From contig JAEMWC010001132.1 in the NCBI GenBank assembly GCA_016490735.1, forward strand, positions 98,501-162,500: a stretch of DNA of 64,000 bases, given 5' to 3'. Positions 1-60,221 of the stretch are shown piece after piece. Numbering within the stretch: the first letter of the stretch is position 1; each line of letters starts with the position of its first letter. Origin of the DNA: Pachyseris speciosa. Its lineage: Eukaryota; Cnidaria; Anthozoa; Scleractinia; Pachyseridae. The notes below the pieces were generated by a model, which searched no databases, was not told the origin of the DNA, and was given only the letters and a program-made list of their open reading frames with translations. The translations under genes were made by a program, and so were the position numbers.

Positions 1-233
1 GGATCATACTAAAATAATCACCGTGGGGTATAAGAGTGAGCAAGCTGATGAAACAAGCCAAAGTCTAAGTTCCAAACGGAATGTGCGTTATTGCGACTGT
101 ATTAGGAAACTTTGAGCCTCAGTGATGCGAAACTGTTCAATTAAAAACGTGGATGATTTTGTGTTTATAAGAATCAAATTTTACCCAGATCGTTGTGCTC
201 TATCCCTAAATTGTTGTTTCTTTTCTGGCACAG

Positions 234-49869
<49,636 letters not shown>

Positions 49870-50830
49870 AGACCAGTATTTTCAAAACATACTTAAGAAG
49901 ATTAACTGCCGCCTCGAGTCATAGCTTGCTTACCATGACGTTAACATCTGCTCGTTCTACGTCCGTATTTGTAAACAATACAATCACACATATCTCACGA
50001 TGTAAGAAGCTTAATCTACGATAGAGTGCGCCAGAGGAATATTTCCAAAAGACATTAGCCAGTAATTTGTCACTAAGATGACGATCGTACGTTCTAAAAT
50101 AAGATAATTTCCATACATGACCCTTGTGACATCCTTTCAATCTTTTTTTAGACCGCCTCGTTCGCAGTTATTAGCAACACGAGCTCGAGCTTTGTATTGC
50201 TATATTGATACCACATTTCATGCCGAAACTGCGTCCTTGTAGTACTGAGATGACGATTTACAAAATAACATTGCTGCATGACTTTGAAAAAATGAGTTTC
50301 ATAGCTTGCGGTGAAGCCGTAATGTAACGGTGGATCTTTGTCTCGCACAGACGAAAAAATATCATTTGCATACAGAAATATCATTAAGCTGCACAAATCG
50401 CTGCGTAAAAAAATGTCATTAAGGAGACTGAGCTTCGTTATTGATAGAATCTTAACATGTTGCATTATGAGTGAGAGGAGCCTAAACTTGATTTGATGTC
50501 TTGTGGAGGAGGAACTGGCTTTCAATGTTTGAAAAGACTGATGGGAAACTAGCCAGCATTCCGATGTACGTTCTATGACACAACGCTTTGCAAAACTCGT
50601 TGGCAAGTCCATTAAGTATCGAAGTATTTAACTAGAGAGATATATTTATTGCTTTGATTTATTTATGTAAAATATACCATAGCAAAATCCAGATTTGTGT
50701 GTTTTTTGGTTTACATTCGTGTTATTTTTGTTACATTTCATAGGTTTTCTAGTACATAGGATATTTTTGTATAACTGTTTGTAAGTGCTGCGACGAACAT
50801 TTGTAAAAGTGATTTGTGAAGATTAAATTA
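49870..50830 (+). other. Probable 3' UTR of the PCNT-like gene
   Basis: No coding signal. An ATTAAA poly(A)-signal variant lies at 50,822-50,827 in AT-rich sequence. Shared 3' end position is inferred, not shown. Confidence 0.45.
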
Positions 50831-51300
50831 ATACGAAAACTTGCCTTTAGTGAAAAGTTAATTTCTCTAATGTACTCGGATCAGAGAGGAGGAAACTCCG
50901 AAGTGAAAGGTATAGTACGAGGACTTCATCGTTCAGGGCTAGTGCCCTTGCCTTGTCGAAGTTATTTACAAAGGCTTTGAACGATGTAGCAATTCTGTGT
51001 AGCAAACTTGGCAGCTGCTACACATCAAGACCAATGAAATTTGGAGCTCACGAAAGATGCTGCGCCAATTCTCTTCGAATTGTTTTCAACTATAGTCCAG
51101 GTTCAGCCTAGTCCCCAAGCGTTCTTGGCTCGGTCCCATTCCCAACGATACTGCCAAAGCGCGGGGGGAAGGGGGGTAGGGGGGGGGGGGTACTCCCAGA
51201 AAAATTGGGCGGGGACGTGTGGCCTGCTTCCTGAAACCCTTACCCTATTTCAGACCAAAATCTGCGATTTTCTTTACCCTATTTCAGGCCTGACCAAAAA

Positions 51301-51679
51301 TTCGATAAGCAATGAAAACGTAAAGCTTGTGGGATGTGGCTGGAGTGACAAGGACACTTCACAAATTAATGTGATCAAGTAAGCTGAAGCCACTCTAAGG
51401 GCACTAAGGCCACAAGGTAGCGGGCATTACCCCTTAAATCTACCAAAGCAAAGATTGAGCCCAAGTATTAGCAGCCATGGACAGCTGTTTCGGCCTTGTT
51501 AGGCCTCATCAGCATGCATAGCTAACGCTCAGGCTCAAGTACCCACATATCAATAAAACAAGCAATGAAAACGTAAAGCTTGTGGGATGTGGCTGGAGTG
51601 ACAAGGATACTTCACAAATTAATGTGATCAAGTAAGCTGAAGCCACTCTAAGGGCACTAAGGCCACTATTCCTTCGATA
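51301..51679 (-). mobile_element. Second retrozyme-like hammerhead element (minus strand)
   Basis: TTCGATA at 51,301-51,307 and 51,673-51,679 looks like a target duplication. Between them lies 1.4 monomers: AAGCAATGAAAACGTAAAGC at 51,307 recurs at 51,560, a period of 253 bp. It is the same family as the 37.9-kb element (shared GATCAAGTAAGCTGAAGCCA, TCCACCCCACAAGC-like and ribozyme segments) but without the inversion. Confidence 0.82.
51457..51536 (-). ncRNA. Type I hammerhead ribozyme (copy 2, stem I slightly decayed)
   Basis: On the minus strand the core (CTGATGA, GGCC-TAACAA-GGCC, GAAA, CAGCTG, TC) is identical to copy 1. Stem I has lost one C (GCATG rather than GCCATG) and carries point changes, leaving 4 closing pairs before the internal loop. 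Predicted cleavage is between 51,480 and 51,479 on the minus strand. Confidence 0.87.
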
Positions 51680-52119
51680 CCCTATTTTAGACACGGTTGG
51701 CGTAAACATAATTAAAAGACAAAAAAGAAGGGCTTTTGTTGATGGTCTTATCGCCTAATGATGAAGAAGAAGCTTCTTCTAAAAAACTCATACCCAATTC
51801 AAGACTAGAGTGCACAAACCATACACTATTTCAGACAAATGGTCAAAATCGATGACCTATTTCAGACCAAAACGGCTAAAAACCATACCCTTTGGGGCCG
51901 CACATACCTATCAGTATAGCCCATATAAGGGAGTAACCTCTCCACTCCCCCCCCCCCCCCCCCCCCTCCCCCGTACCAAAGTGCATCTACATTGTGCGAT
52001 TTATCCTTAGTGATGATTGGTTTACGAGACGTTTAGTGGCATTTCTCGACACAAGGTACGGCATAATATGGTTTTGGAAGTCGTTAATAAATTTGTCGAC
52101 TGTTTCCAATGCTTTTCGA

Positions 52120-52450
52120 GGCAGATGCGTTGACAGCCGTCGTTTTTCTCGGAATTTCCTGTTGCATGCACGTGATGCCAGAATGTTCTATTAAAATACA
52201 ATATTGATTTAGGTCAAATATTCAGATCATCAATGACTGACTCAAAATTAAACTCAACGTTTTGAAATAAGCATTCTGTTAAGATTGTGTTCGATTGTTT
52301 TACCTGGTGGACGCGTTGATAGCCCTCATTTTTTTCTCAGAAACTCGGAAAGGGAACAGTTTTCACCCCGGCACGTGATGGCATATGTTTAATCTTAATT
52401 GATGCGTCAAATTCCCTGGTCATCCATGACTGACTCAAACACAAAAGAGG
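52120..52450 (+). repeat. Diverged ~190-bp direct repeat upstream of the TRAF gene
   Basis: GCGTTGACAGCCGTCGTTTT (52,127) matches GCGTTGATAGCCCTCATTTT (52,313). GCACGTGATG and ATCAATGACTGACTCAAA / ATCCATGACTGACTCAAA recur in the same order. It lies within 400 bp of the start codon, so it may be promoter DNA. Confidence 0.7.
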
Positions 52451-52503
52451 TATCAGGTTAAATTAATCCAAGCAGTGACATCCCCGTCGGACGGGTATAA
52501 AGT

Positions 52504-52659
52504 ATGGCGGAAACTCGAGCAAATACGTCGCTTGGTGGATACGAAGATGAGTTTGTGGATGCAGTGGATGAATATTGGCATTGTGCAATCTGCCAGTTAC
52601 CACTGAAAGAGCCAATTCTGACGAGATGTGGCCACAGATTTTGCAAGGAGTGCATAAAT
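52504..52659 (+). CDS. TRAF-family RING gene, exon 1 left part (interrupted by LINE)
   Basis: ATG at 52,504; the encoded N-terminus is MAETRANTSLGGYEDEFVDA and then the first half of a RING finger, CAICQLPLKEPIL..CGHRFCKECIN. Known: TRAF proteins are adaptors/E3 ligases for receptor signalling with RING, TRAF-type zinc fingers and a MATH domain. The open frame runs into the LINE tail, giving a nonsense extension. The real exon resumes at 56,928-56,957. As assembled, this allele cannot make a normal RING from this exon. Confidence 0.88.
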
Positions 52660-55600
52660 TTTTATTTTTTTTTATTTTTTTTATTTTCAGGGTTACATAG
52701 GACATTTAGGTTTACAATTGTCTAAAAAAAGAAAGAAATTAAATAATTAAAAAAAAAAAAAAAAAAAAGGAAGCTCATACATCATTTCATTACGTACTTA
52801 CAATATAATATTTACACACACACAATAACAATAATAATAGTAAACCATACGTCTAGAGGTTTTGAATATGATGGAGTATCGCTTTCCATTTCTCATTATG
52901 ACTATCTACAATATCATTTTGCTCAGCTATGACACGCTCCAATTGATAAGCAATTTTTATTTTTGTTTTAAGAAGTGAAAGGGAAGGATTCACGTTAAGA
53001 TGTCTACATTGGAAAATAACTTGTTTACCTAGTAATACAATATGGTTAATTAATTGCGTTTCTTTTCCAAAGAGCCCAAACATTATACTCGCACCTGTCA
53101 AACACTGAATTGTAGAAAAATAATTTTTCAACCATTCAACTACAGAAAGCCAAAAAGCACTTGAAAATGGACAATGTATAAATAGATGCTCGAGGGATTC
53201 CTCTGATGTTTGACAAAAAGTACACAAAGGTGAACTGACTATTCCTATTTTATAGAGGACTTTATTTACATAAAGGATTCTATTTAAAACCTTATACTGA
53301 AATTCTCTTATCTTCGAGTCTAGTGAAGCACTTCTAGGGAGAAGATAAATGTCTTTCCAAGATAAGTCATGTAATGGAAATAAAAGTTCGTATTTAGATA
53401 TTGAAATCGGGGGTTTCTTAATTTTCTTGATTAGTTGCCAATATAAGTTTCTGGAACAAGAGGGAAATATAGAGCCTTGCGGTTCGTGAGCCTCGGGCAA
53501 AGTGTTTGGCATGTCCCTTAAAAGGGTCTTCCACTCCGATGGAATAGAGTCAAAGACACTCATAAGGACAAAATACTCCGCACCGGTTACGTTTTCATTT
53601 TGTAATGTGCTCCATGATTTCATTCTACCAAAATCAGTCAAAATATCACTTACAGTAAGATATCCTTTCCTTAGAAGTTTGTTCCTAAACAAGGGTTTTC
53701 CATTTATACACAAGAACTTGTTATTCCATATGATTTCATTTAGCACATCAGGTAGAGTGGTAACTGGTGATATCTTATAAAGCGCCCATTCAGTTAAGCA
53801 TTCCTTGTAAAATTTAGGAAGAGTCCTCGGCAAAAATCGTACATCATAATTACATTTAGTTAAGAAAGCGCCCCCAAAGTCAGCAAGATAGTCATCGAGA
53901 AACAATTTCCAGGTACTGTTATGACCGTCGAGATATTTCTTCATGCACATGATTCTTTGAGCCTTGATAAGTGTTTCAATATGTGGCATACGCAATCCAC
54001 CCTCTTTATAGTCACTTATAAGCGTGAGGCGCTTTATTTTATCTTTTCCCGAATTCCAAATAAAATTAAAAAGAACAGTATTCACCTGCTTCACAATCTC
54101 TTTTGTTAAAGGGATTAACGATGCCCGGAACATAAATTTGGGAATTGCAAAGGTCTTAATAATTTGAATTCTACCAATCAGTGTTAAGTTTCTCCACCGC
54201 CATGCATTAATAGATTTTTGGATGGACCTAATAATGTTTTCAAAGTTGAGCTCCTGATACTTTTGCCAGTTATACGTAAAGAAAATGCCTAAAATTTTCA
54301 TTGGTTTGTTAACTTTGTCAACGCCTATATACTCTGGCGAATCATGAATGCTACCAAGCCAATACGCTTCTGTTTTCTCTTCGTTCAACCTTAGTCCAGA
54401 AATTCTACCAAATCTCTCTAAGAGACCTTGCAGCAAGAAAAAGGACTGTGTATCGCTAACAAAAGTTGTCAGATCGTCAGCAAAGACGCTGAGTTTAACT
54501 TCGCATTTACCAACTTTGATTCCTTTAATGTCATTATTTTCACGAATACTTATATTGACAATTTCAAGGGCAATAATAAATAGGTATGGTGACAAAGGAT
54601 CCCCCTGGCGAACTCCTCTATTAACCTCAAAGATATCAGATGCGAAGCCATTATTCATAATACAGCTTGAGATGTCCGAGTAAAGTATTCTAATCCAATG
54701 CAAAAAGGAGTTGCCAAAATTAAAAACTTTTAGCGTATGAAACAAATACTTCCAGCTTAAAGAATCAAAAGCTTTCTTAAAGTCAAATGTTGTCATAAGG
54801 CCCGGAATATTCTGTAGTTTGGTATACTCCATCACATCATTTATTGATCTCACTGCGTCAAAGATCGTTCTCCCCTTGACATATGCGCATTGGTTTTCAT
54901 GAATGATAAATGGGAGAGTCTTTTCGAGCCTTATTGCTAGAGCTTTGGATCCGATTTTATAGTCCACATTTAGCAACGATATCGGTCTCCAATTATCCAC
55001 ATATCTTCTATCTTTGTCTTTCTTTTCAATTAACCGAATAATTGCCTGCCGCTGAGAATTTGACAGTTTGCCATTTAAATATGCAGCATTTAAAGAGTCT
55101 ACCAGAAGAGTACCTAAAATTGGCCAAAACGCTTTGTAGAACTCAGCCGTAAGGCCATCATTTCCCGGTGATTTATTATTTTCAAATTTCTCTAGAGCTG
55201 TATAACATTCAGTGTAAGTCAGCAATCCATCACACTGTTGGCTTAGGTTATCCGATAACTTTGGTATGTTAACGTTCTGAGTCTGAAAGGAATGGAAAAC
55301 ATCTTCATCGGAATCTGAATCCCTATTAGCGTATAGATCTTGATAGAATCCTTTTAATTCAGCCATAATAGCTCTGCAGTTTGTCACTACTCGTCCTTGC
55401 TTGTCAAACAACTTTCGAATACAGTTTTTCTTATTTCTGGATTTTTCAAGACCCAAAAAGTATTTGTTATTTTTTTCTCCTTTTTCATACCAAGTAGCTT
55501 TGGACCGTATAATGTTTCCACGAGTAATGTAGTCGTACTCCGAGTCATATTCACTTTTAAGTTCTTCAAGCTGCAGTATATTCTGTTCAGTAGGATTACA

Positions 55601-56917
55601 AGCACAAAGTTCTTCACTTTCTTTAAGTTTCTTTTCAAGATCAGTAAGTTTATTCCTTCTGTCTTTTGCCTTTGTTTTACTATAAGAAATAGTACATTGT
55701 CTGATTTTATATTTGACCAAGTCCCAGAGGAGTCTTTTGTCGCTCACCTCTTGAAATTCTGTTAACCAATCTTGGTAACTAGAGGCAATAAGATTAAGGT
55801 AGTTGTCATCATGTAAAAGGCTAGAGTTAAAGATCCAATGTGATGGGCCCCGGACTTTGTCCTCAAAACTATTAATCTGCAAAGTAATGGCCGAGTGGTC
55901 AGATTTAATAGAAGGTATTATATCCGAATCTTCAATAAAGTCCTGAAGACCATCACTAATCAACCAATAATCTAGGCGTCGCTGAATAAGGGGTTTCTTT
56001 TGTCTCCAAGTAAACTTTCTTTTGTTAGGGTTCCTAATTCGCCAAATATCAACGAGATCGTATGCCAGTTTAATCTCCATAATATTTTTAACCGAGTCTT
56101 TTTTATCAACACGTCCACCATAATTGTCCAATTCTTCATCTAGATGAGCGTTAAAATCACCTCCGATGATCAACTGACTACTAAACGTCCCATCCGTTTC
56201 ATCTAAAGTTGACAAAATTCTTGAAAAAAAAGAACATTGCTCAGATGTTATGTTTGGGGCGTAAATGTTTAGTAATGAAAACAGAGAGTCTTGAATCAGA
56301 GCATCTATAAGAACGTAACGACCATTAGAATCAGACTTAGTGTTTTTCATTTCAAATTGTAATTTGTCACTTATTAAAATCAGAACACCTCTGCTATGAT
56401 TGGTACCGTGAGAAAAGTACATTTTCCCGGGCCACTGAAATCGCCAACTTTCAACAATATCCGGAGTGCTATAAGTTTCCTGTAGAAAGGCAATATCAGC
56501 ATTTTGCTTATGTAACCAATTAAATATTGCTTTTCTTTTAGTAAAATCCCGAATCCCTCGAGCATTTAAAGAAACAATTTTAAAATTAACGTTATCAACC
56601 GGGGAGCGATCCATAGCTAAGTGAAGAAATCAAATAATTGTAAAAGCGCCTCCTTAATTGTTTGAGCCAAGACTTGAAAAAAGATAAGTTACTAAACCAT
56701 CTAGACGTAAAAAAACAAACTAAACTACTGACATCCAATGTTAACAAAGAAAAACCTACAGGGAACTGCCCCAGCACGCACCCAGCCCAAGAAACTAACT
56801 TGAACGGCATGGTTACCTGCTTGAAATAGTTGTTAAAGGGTCTCAGGGGAGCTCCCGATCTCATTTACCGACCCAATTTTCCTTTGATTGGGGTATAAAG
56901 CCTACTAGGTGTGAATT
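52660..56917 (-). mobile_element. L1/Tx1-like LINE inserted in the TRAF RING exon
   Basis: Flanked by GTGCATAAAT at 52,650-52,659 and 56,918-56,927. The 3' A-rich tail reads as T-rich sequence at 52,660-52,690. The element is about 4,258 bp with roughly 300 bp before the ORF start. No separate ORF1 is visible, so it is either a single-ORF type or 5'-truncated. Intact ORF, clean TSD and present tail argue for a recent insertion. Confidence 0.92.
52853..56614 (-). CDS. LINE endonuclease-reverse transcriptase ORF, 1,253 aa, intact
   Basis: N-terminal APE-type endonuclease: VSLNARG (14-20), LQET (44-47), GGDFNAH (151-157), RRLDYW (212-217), SDHSA (238-242). Reverse transcriptase: NWRPISLLNVDYKI, AYVKGRTIFDA, FDFKKAFDSLSW, GVRQGDPLSPYLF and the FADD active site at 711-714. 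A C-terminal CxxC..HxxxxC zinc-knuckle-like motif (about 1131-1148) follows. All catalytic residues I can identify are present and there is no internal stop. Known role: nicks target DNA and reverse-transcribes its own RNA there. Clade assignment (L1/Tx1 side) is from general resemblance only. Confidence 0.93.
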   Translation of the reverse strand: MDRSPVDNVNFKIVSLNARGIRDFTKRKAIFNWLHKQNADIAFLQETYSTPDIVESWRFQWPGKMYFSHGTNHSRGVLILISDKLQFEMKNTKSDSNGRYVLIDALIQDSLFSLLNIYAPNITSEQCSFFSRILSTLDETDGTFSSQLIIGGDFNAHLDEELDNYGGRVDKKDSVKNIMEIKLAYDLVDIWRIRNPNKRKFTWRQKKPLIQRRLDYWLISDGLQDFIEDSDIIPSIKSDHSAITLQINSFEDKVRGPSHWIFNSSLLHDDNYLNLIASSYQDWLTEFQEVSDKRLLWDLVKYKIRQCTISYSKTKAKDRRNKLTDLEKKLKESEELCACNPTEQNILQLEELKSEYDSEYDYITRGNIIRSKATWYEKGEKNNKYFLGLEKSRNKKNCIRKLFDKQGRVVTNCRAIMAELKGFYQDLYANRDSDSDEDVFHSFQTQNVNIPKLSDNLSQQCDGLLTYTECYTALEKFENNKSPGNDGLTAEFYKAFWPILGTLLVDSLNAAYLNGKLSNSQRQAIIRLIEKKDKDRRYVDNWRPISLLNVDYKIGSKALAIRLEKTLPFIIHENQCAYVKGRTIFDAVRSINDVMEYTKLQNIPGLMTTFDFKKAFDSLSWKYLFHTLKVFNFGNSFLHWIRILYSDISSCIMNNGFASDIFEVNRGVRQGDPLSPYLFIIALEIVNISIRENNDIKGIKVGKCEVKLSVFADDLTTFVSDTQSFFLLQGLLERFGRISGLRLNEEKTEAYWLGSIHDSPEYIGVDKVNKPMKILGIFFTYNWQKYQELNFENIIRSIQKSINAWRWRNLTLIGRIQIIKTFAIPKFMFRASLIPLTKEIVKQVNTVLFNFIWNSGKDKIKRLTLISDYKEGGLRMPHIETLIKAQRIMCMKKYLDGHNSTWKLFLDDYLADFGGAFLTKCNYDVRFLPRTLPKFYKECLTEWALYKISPVTTLPDVLNEIIWNNKFLCINGKPLFRNKLLRKGYLTVSDILTDFGRMKSWSTLQNENVTGAEYFVLMSVFDSIPSEWKTLLRDMPNTLPEAHEPQGSIFPSCSRNLYWQLIKKIKKPPISISKYELLFPLHDLSWKDIYLLPRSASLDSKIREFQYKVLNRILYVNKVLYKIGIVSSPLCTFCQTSEESLEHLFIHCPFSSAFWLSVVEWLKNYFSTIQCLTGASIMFGLFGKETQLINHIVLLGKQVIFQCRHLNVNPSLSLLKTKIKIAYQLERVIAEQNDIVDSHNEKWKAILHHIQNL

Positions 56918-56927
56918 GTGCATAAAT

Positions 56928-56957
56928 GCATAAATGCATAAATGCACACTTCGAAAG
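56928..56957 (+). CDS. TRAF exon 1, right part after the LINE
   Basis: After the second TSD come two extra GCATAAAT units, then GCACACTTCGAAAG|gttacc, a good donor in phase 2. Removing the LINE and the extra units gives CKECINAHFE, the expected continuation of the RING helix. It joins exon 2 to complete Arg. The coding part proper is about 56,944-56,957. The next intron (56,958-57,655) has no feature I recognise. Confidence 0.8.
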
Positions 56958-57655
56958 GTTACCATTCCTTGTTTATTGTATACGTGAGAAAGCCGCCGTT
57001 TATAGAATTCCGTTCCTCGTTGTGTTATCCAAGGTACTCCCTGTATTGTACTGCTGGCAACTATTTTTTGCCGGCTACGCAAGAACAAGCACAGAAGGTA
57101 GCACGAGAGTCCGTACAAATACTTAGAAACACCATCGCAAGGGCAAGAGTTTTGTACTTGCGACTGCGTTTATAACAGTTCGTAAACACTCTTGTACTTA
57201 CTTCTATTACGAAACAGCGTTTCCAATCCAAGACTCCTGTGCATATCAGCGATATTACATGAACGTAAGCGCTTAAGGAAAAGCATTGGGGAGTCGGCTG
57301 TTTGTAACTAAAGCAAATTAATAACGAGAGAGAGCATTCAGGATTTGAGCCATTTTCGAATTACAATTAGCAAGAGAAGTTACGTTGGTCCAAAGTCTGG
57401 AGGACTGAATGATTCCGTAATTTGAAGAAGTACTAACAACCGAATCAGCCATCTGATCGTTTCGCAACTGAAGGCGAAAATCGGGTTCGCGCGTTCCCTT
57501 CTCCCATGCTCCCCTCAATTCGCGGGCGCCCGATTTCCTCCTTGCCTTTCCCTTTCTAGCGCCTGCCACGCAGGCTTATAAGATAGTAAGAATTGCTGAA
57601 ACTGCAGCATCTTACCAAAAATATACGCATTTCTATGGTAATTGTTTTGAAACAG

Positions 57656-57719
57656 ACTGGAGCGTGATGGACTACCTTTACAGTGTCCTGTGGATCGAAA
57701 CCAGCTGAGCCGCAGTAAT
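57656..57719 (+). CDS. TRAF exon 2: second half of the RING finger
   Basis: Acceptor attgttttgaaacag; A completes Arg, then LERDGLPLQCPVDRNQLSRS N; donor AGTAAT|gtaaga, phase 0. CPxD supplies the last two zinc ligands (Cys and Asp, as in several TRAF RINGs). At 64 bp it is too short for ORF finders; I recognised it by phase and the CPVD motif. Confidence 0.85.
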
Positions 57720-58169
57720 GTAAGAGACCCTTTCTTCTATTATCACACCAGTCACTGTTAGGTAAAGGGAAGATATTGTGACTGGTGTTTTTTTTGTTAA
57801 CTTTGTGTCTGATGAAATATGTCATTTTAACATGAAGACAAGCTCACCAGATAGTCAGTCATAATCAAAGATTTCATTCATGGTTATCTTTGAATGTTTA
57901 TTAATTTCTAGAATTTCTTGAACAAGTTGTGCCGGCACACCTGGATCTTTTGCATGTTATTCTATATTCTTCTGAATGCAAACTGCTTATTTTTCTTTCA
58001 ATTTCCAGCGTATTGAGGACTATTTTTTTTCTTTTTGTTTGATAGGAGGAAACAAAGACATGTAGCTTTCAATCAGAGTGCTGATTTTCATGCAGTTTTG
58101 ATAATCAGTTTTAAATTCAGCAAATGATCAGAATTTAATTCTGATCAATTATTATGATTTATTTTTATT

Positions 58170-58425
58170 AGACTGTGAGTGTCTTTATTCATTCATCCAC
58201 CCACTACTCATTAAGAATACAAACTAGAAAGTACGAAAGCGGAGGAACAGCAGTTCCTGTGGAACATAGAACATGTTTGGTTTGTAAGACGAATGCCATA
58301 GAAGATGAGCAGCATTTCGTGATGTGTTGCCAAGGGTACCATGATATCCAACGAGATTTCCATTCCATCGTTAAGAGAGTGGACAATTGTTTCGAGGTCT
58401 TGAATGATCACGGCAAGACTAAATA
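58170..58425 (+). pseudogene. Relic of a LINE C-terminus
   Basis: Open frame SLRIQTRKYESGGTAVPVEH..CLVCKTNAIEDEQHFVMCCQ resembles the zinc-knuckle tail of reverse transcriptases found after many cnidarian LINEs (CxxC..E.EQHF..C). Nothing upstream is intact. It is in TRAF intron 2. A CATC/CACC microsatellite lies at 58,499-58,528. Confidence 0.6.
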
Positions 58426-60221
58426 ATATACTGAAAGCTGGGAATCAAAATACATGCAAAATTATAGGGAAATATATACTGTTACTGTTATTGTTATTAA
58501 TCCATCCATCCATCCACCCACCCACCCTTAGATTCATCGTCAGTACTTTTCGTAACCTATTTTCTAACTTAGCCATATTTAATTTGCAGCATGTTTTTAA
58601 AACCAAAGTTGAAGTAATGGGAAGATTTTAAGGAGTTTTTTCGGCAGTAAAGAAAGCTTTAACTAAGATTGAAATTTAGCGACGTAACATTTTGACAAAG
58701 TCAAAAATGTTACGAAAAGGAACACTCGTCAGGTTTCTGAACGGGAAAGTGTTATAAATCCGAAAATAAAGCAAATCGCGCGGATATATTGCGTTAACTA
58801 AGGTGCACATTGGCCAGAGACCTTCCTGAAACGTTTTAATTTGTGTAAAAAGCTCCAAGCTTTCAAACCGAGTGTAAGTCTATACTTTTTATAGTCGACT
58901 AAGGTTTGAAAAGTTTTCAAACGTTAGTGTTTTTTGGTTTCAATTCTTAAAAGTAAAATAGTTCTTGAAATATGCAATGGATGGCACTGTAAGTTATTGG
59001 ACATCAAGACAAATAGCTTACAACATTGTCCAAGGAGTTTGGGAATATCTCGCTGTGTTTTAAAGAATTTACGCGACTCTTTCGCAGGAAGGTAATGCTA
59101 TCTCAAGACACAAAAGTTGCTAAAATGTTGCTAAATCTATTCAATCCACGCGAAGTGATATTTTAGGTTATTACAACCATGGCTATCGAAGATTTTTATT
59201 GAATCATATAGCCTGCCCTTCTGTCGATGTGATGTGAAAGTACTGACATCGTAATGCCATGTAAAAGGGAGTTTTTAATTTTTTCCCGAATGCACTCGAA
59301 ATGCGCTAATGTTACGAAAAGGAACAATTGCAGAGTGTGGAATAGGGTACAATACAAAAATTATTGGTTAGTTTTCTGATGACAATTTTCTTTCATTTCC
59401 TGATTGCATAATGTTTATTGAGTGAAGAGAATATAAGCACTTTTACCAAAAGTTCGTATCTTTTATTTTATTCATGAAATCTCGAGGTTACAAAAAGGAA
59501 CATGCCGTAAGTTGGGCCTTCTACAGTGTAAAAGAGCTTCTTATAATTATGTTCATGATCATAATATTGCAAGTGGTATTAAGTAACGTTAATGCCACCT
59601 CAGAGAATCCAACATATACCTTTTTAACAACAAATGCTCTATAATAAAAGCAATTTTAACGAAATAACAGTAACAGTAATTAAGCTAAGAAATGGGCTTT
59701 CTTAACGAATGTAAATGCTCGTTCTAGCTGCAATGGCTCAGTGTCATTTTGAGCCCTTGAATGCTAAAATTTTAAAGCAAAACTATTCTAAAGAAACATG
59801 GTAAATACAGCTGTGTTTAACTTATGTCATGGTACACTCGCAGCATTGCATACAAGTCAAGTGTGCTTACCGGTGATGACCTGCTCTTTTTTTATCTTGA
59901 AGACGCGCAATCTTCCTTCGCTCTGTCCCAACTGTCTAAAAGCTGCTGAGGCGTAAAACCAACATCTCTTTTCTTGCTTCATCTTCTTCTTCAATCGTGG
60001 TCTTCACATAATTTTGGGTAATTCTTTCATTGCTTTTGATAAGATCTCCAAACAACCACCAATGTATTTCTGTTTGATGATCTGTGAAGGTCGTTCCTCC
60101 TTTACGGCTCACTAATGACGTAACCTCTGACTTCTCGTCCAGGAACAAGCGATGAAGTTTGTCCTGCTGCGTTCAGTCTCAGTCGGAAGAGCTGGCCCAC
60201 TTTCCTTTGACCCCGCTTCCT

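Larger units (their letters stand above)
51170..51972. mobile_element. G/C-ended repeat carrying a nested hammerhead element
   Basis: Begins with a long G run then GTACTCCC and ends AGGGAGTAACCTC, TCCACT and a C run. The interior repeats ACCCTATTTCAGACCAAA-like phrases. The two halves of one such phrase (ATTCGATA and CGATACCCTATTTTAGAC) are separated by the hammerhead element. A shorter, diverged relative lies at 61.48-61.80 kb. Confidence 0.7.

Noticed and set aside
59936..60148. 70-aa minus-strand ORF (LFLDEKSEVTSLVSRKGG)
   Set aside because: May be a piece of the Crypton-like element but no family motif could be seen.
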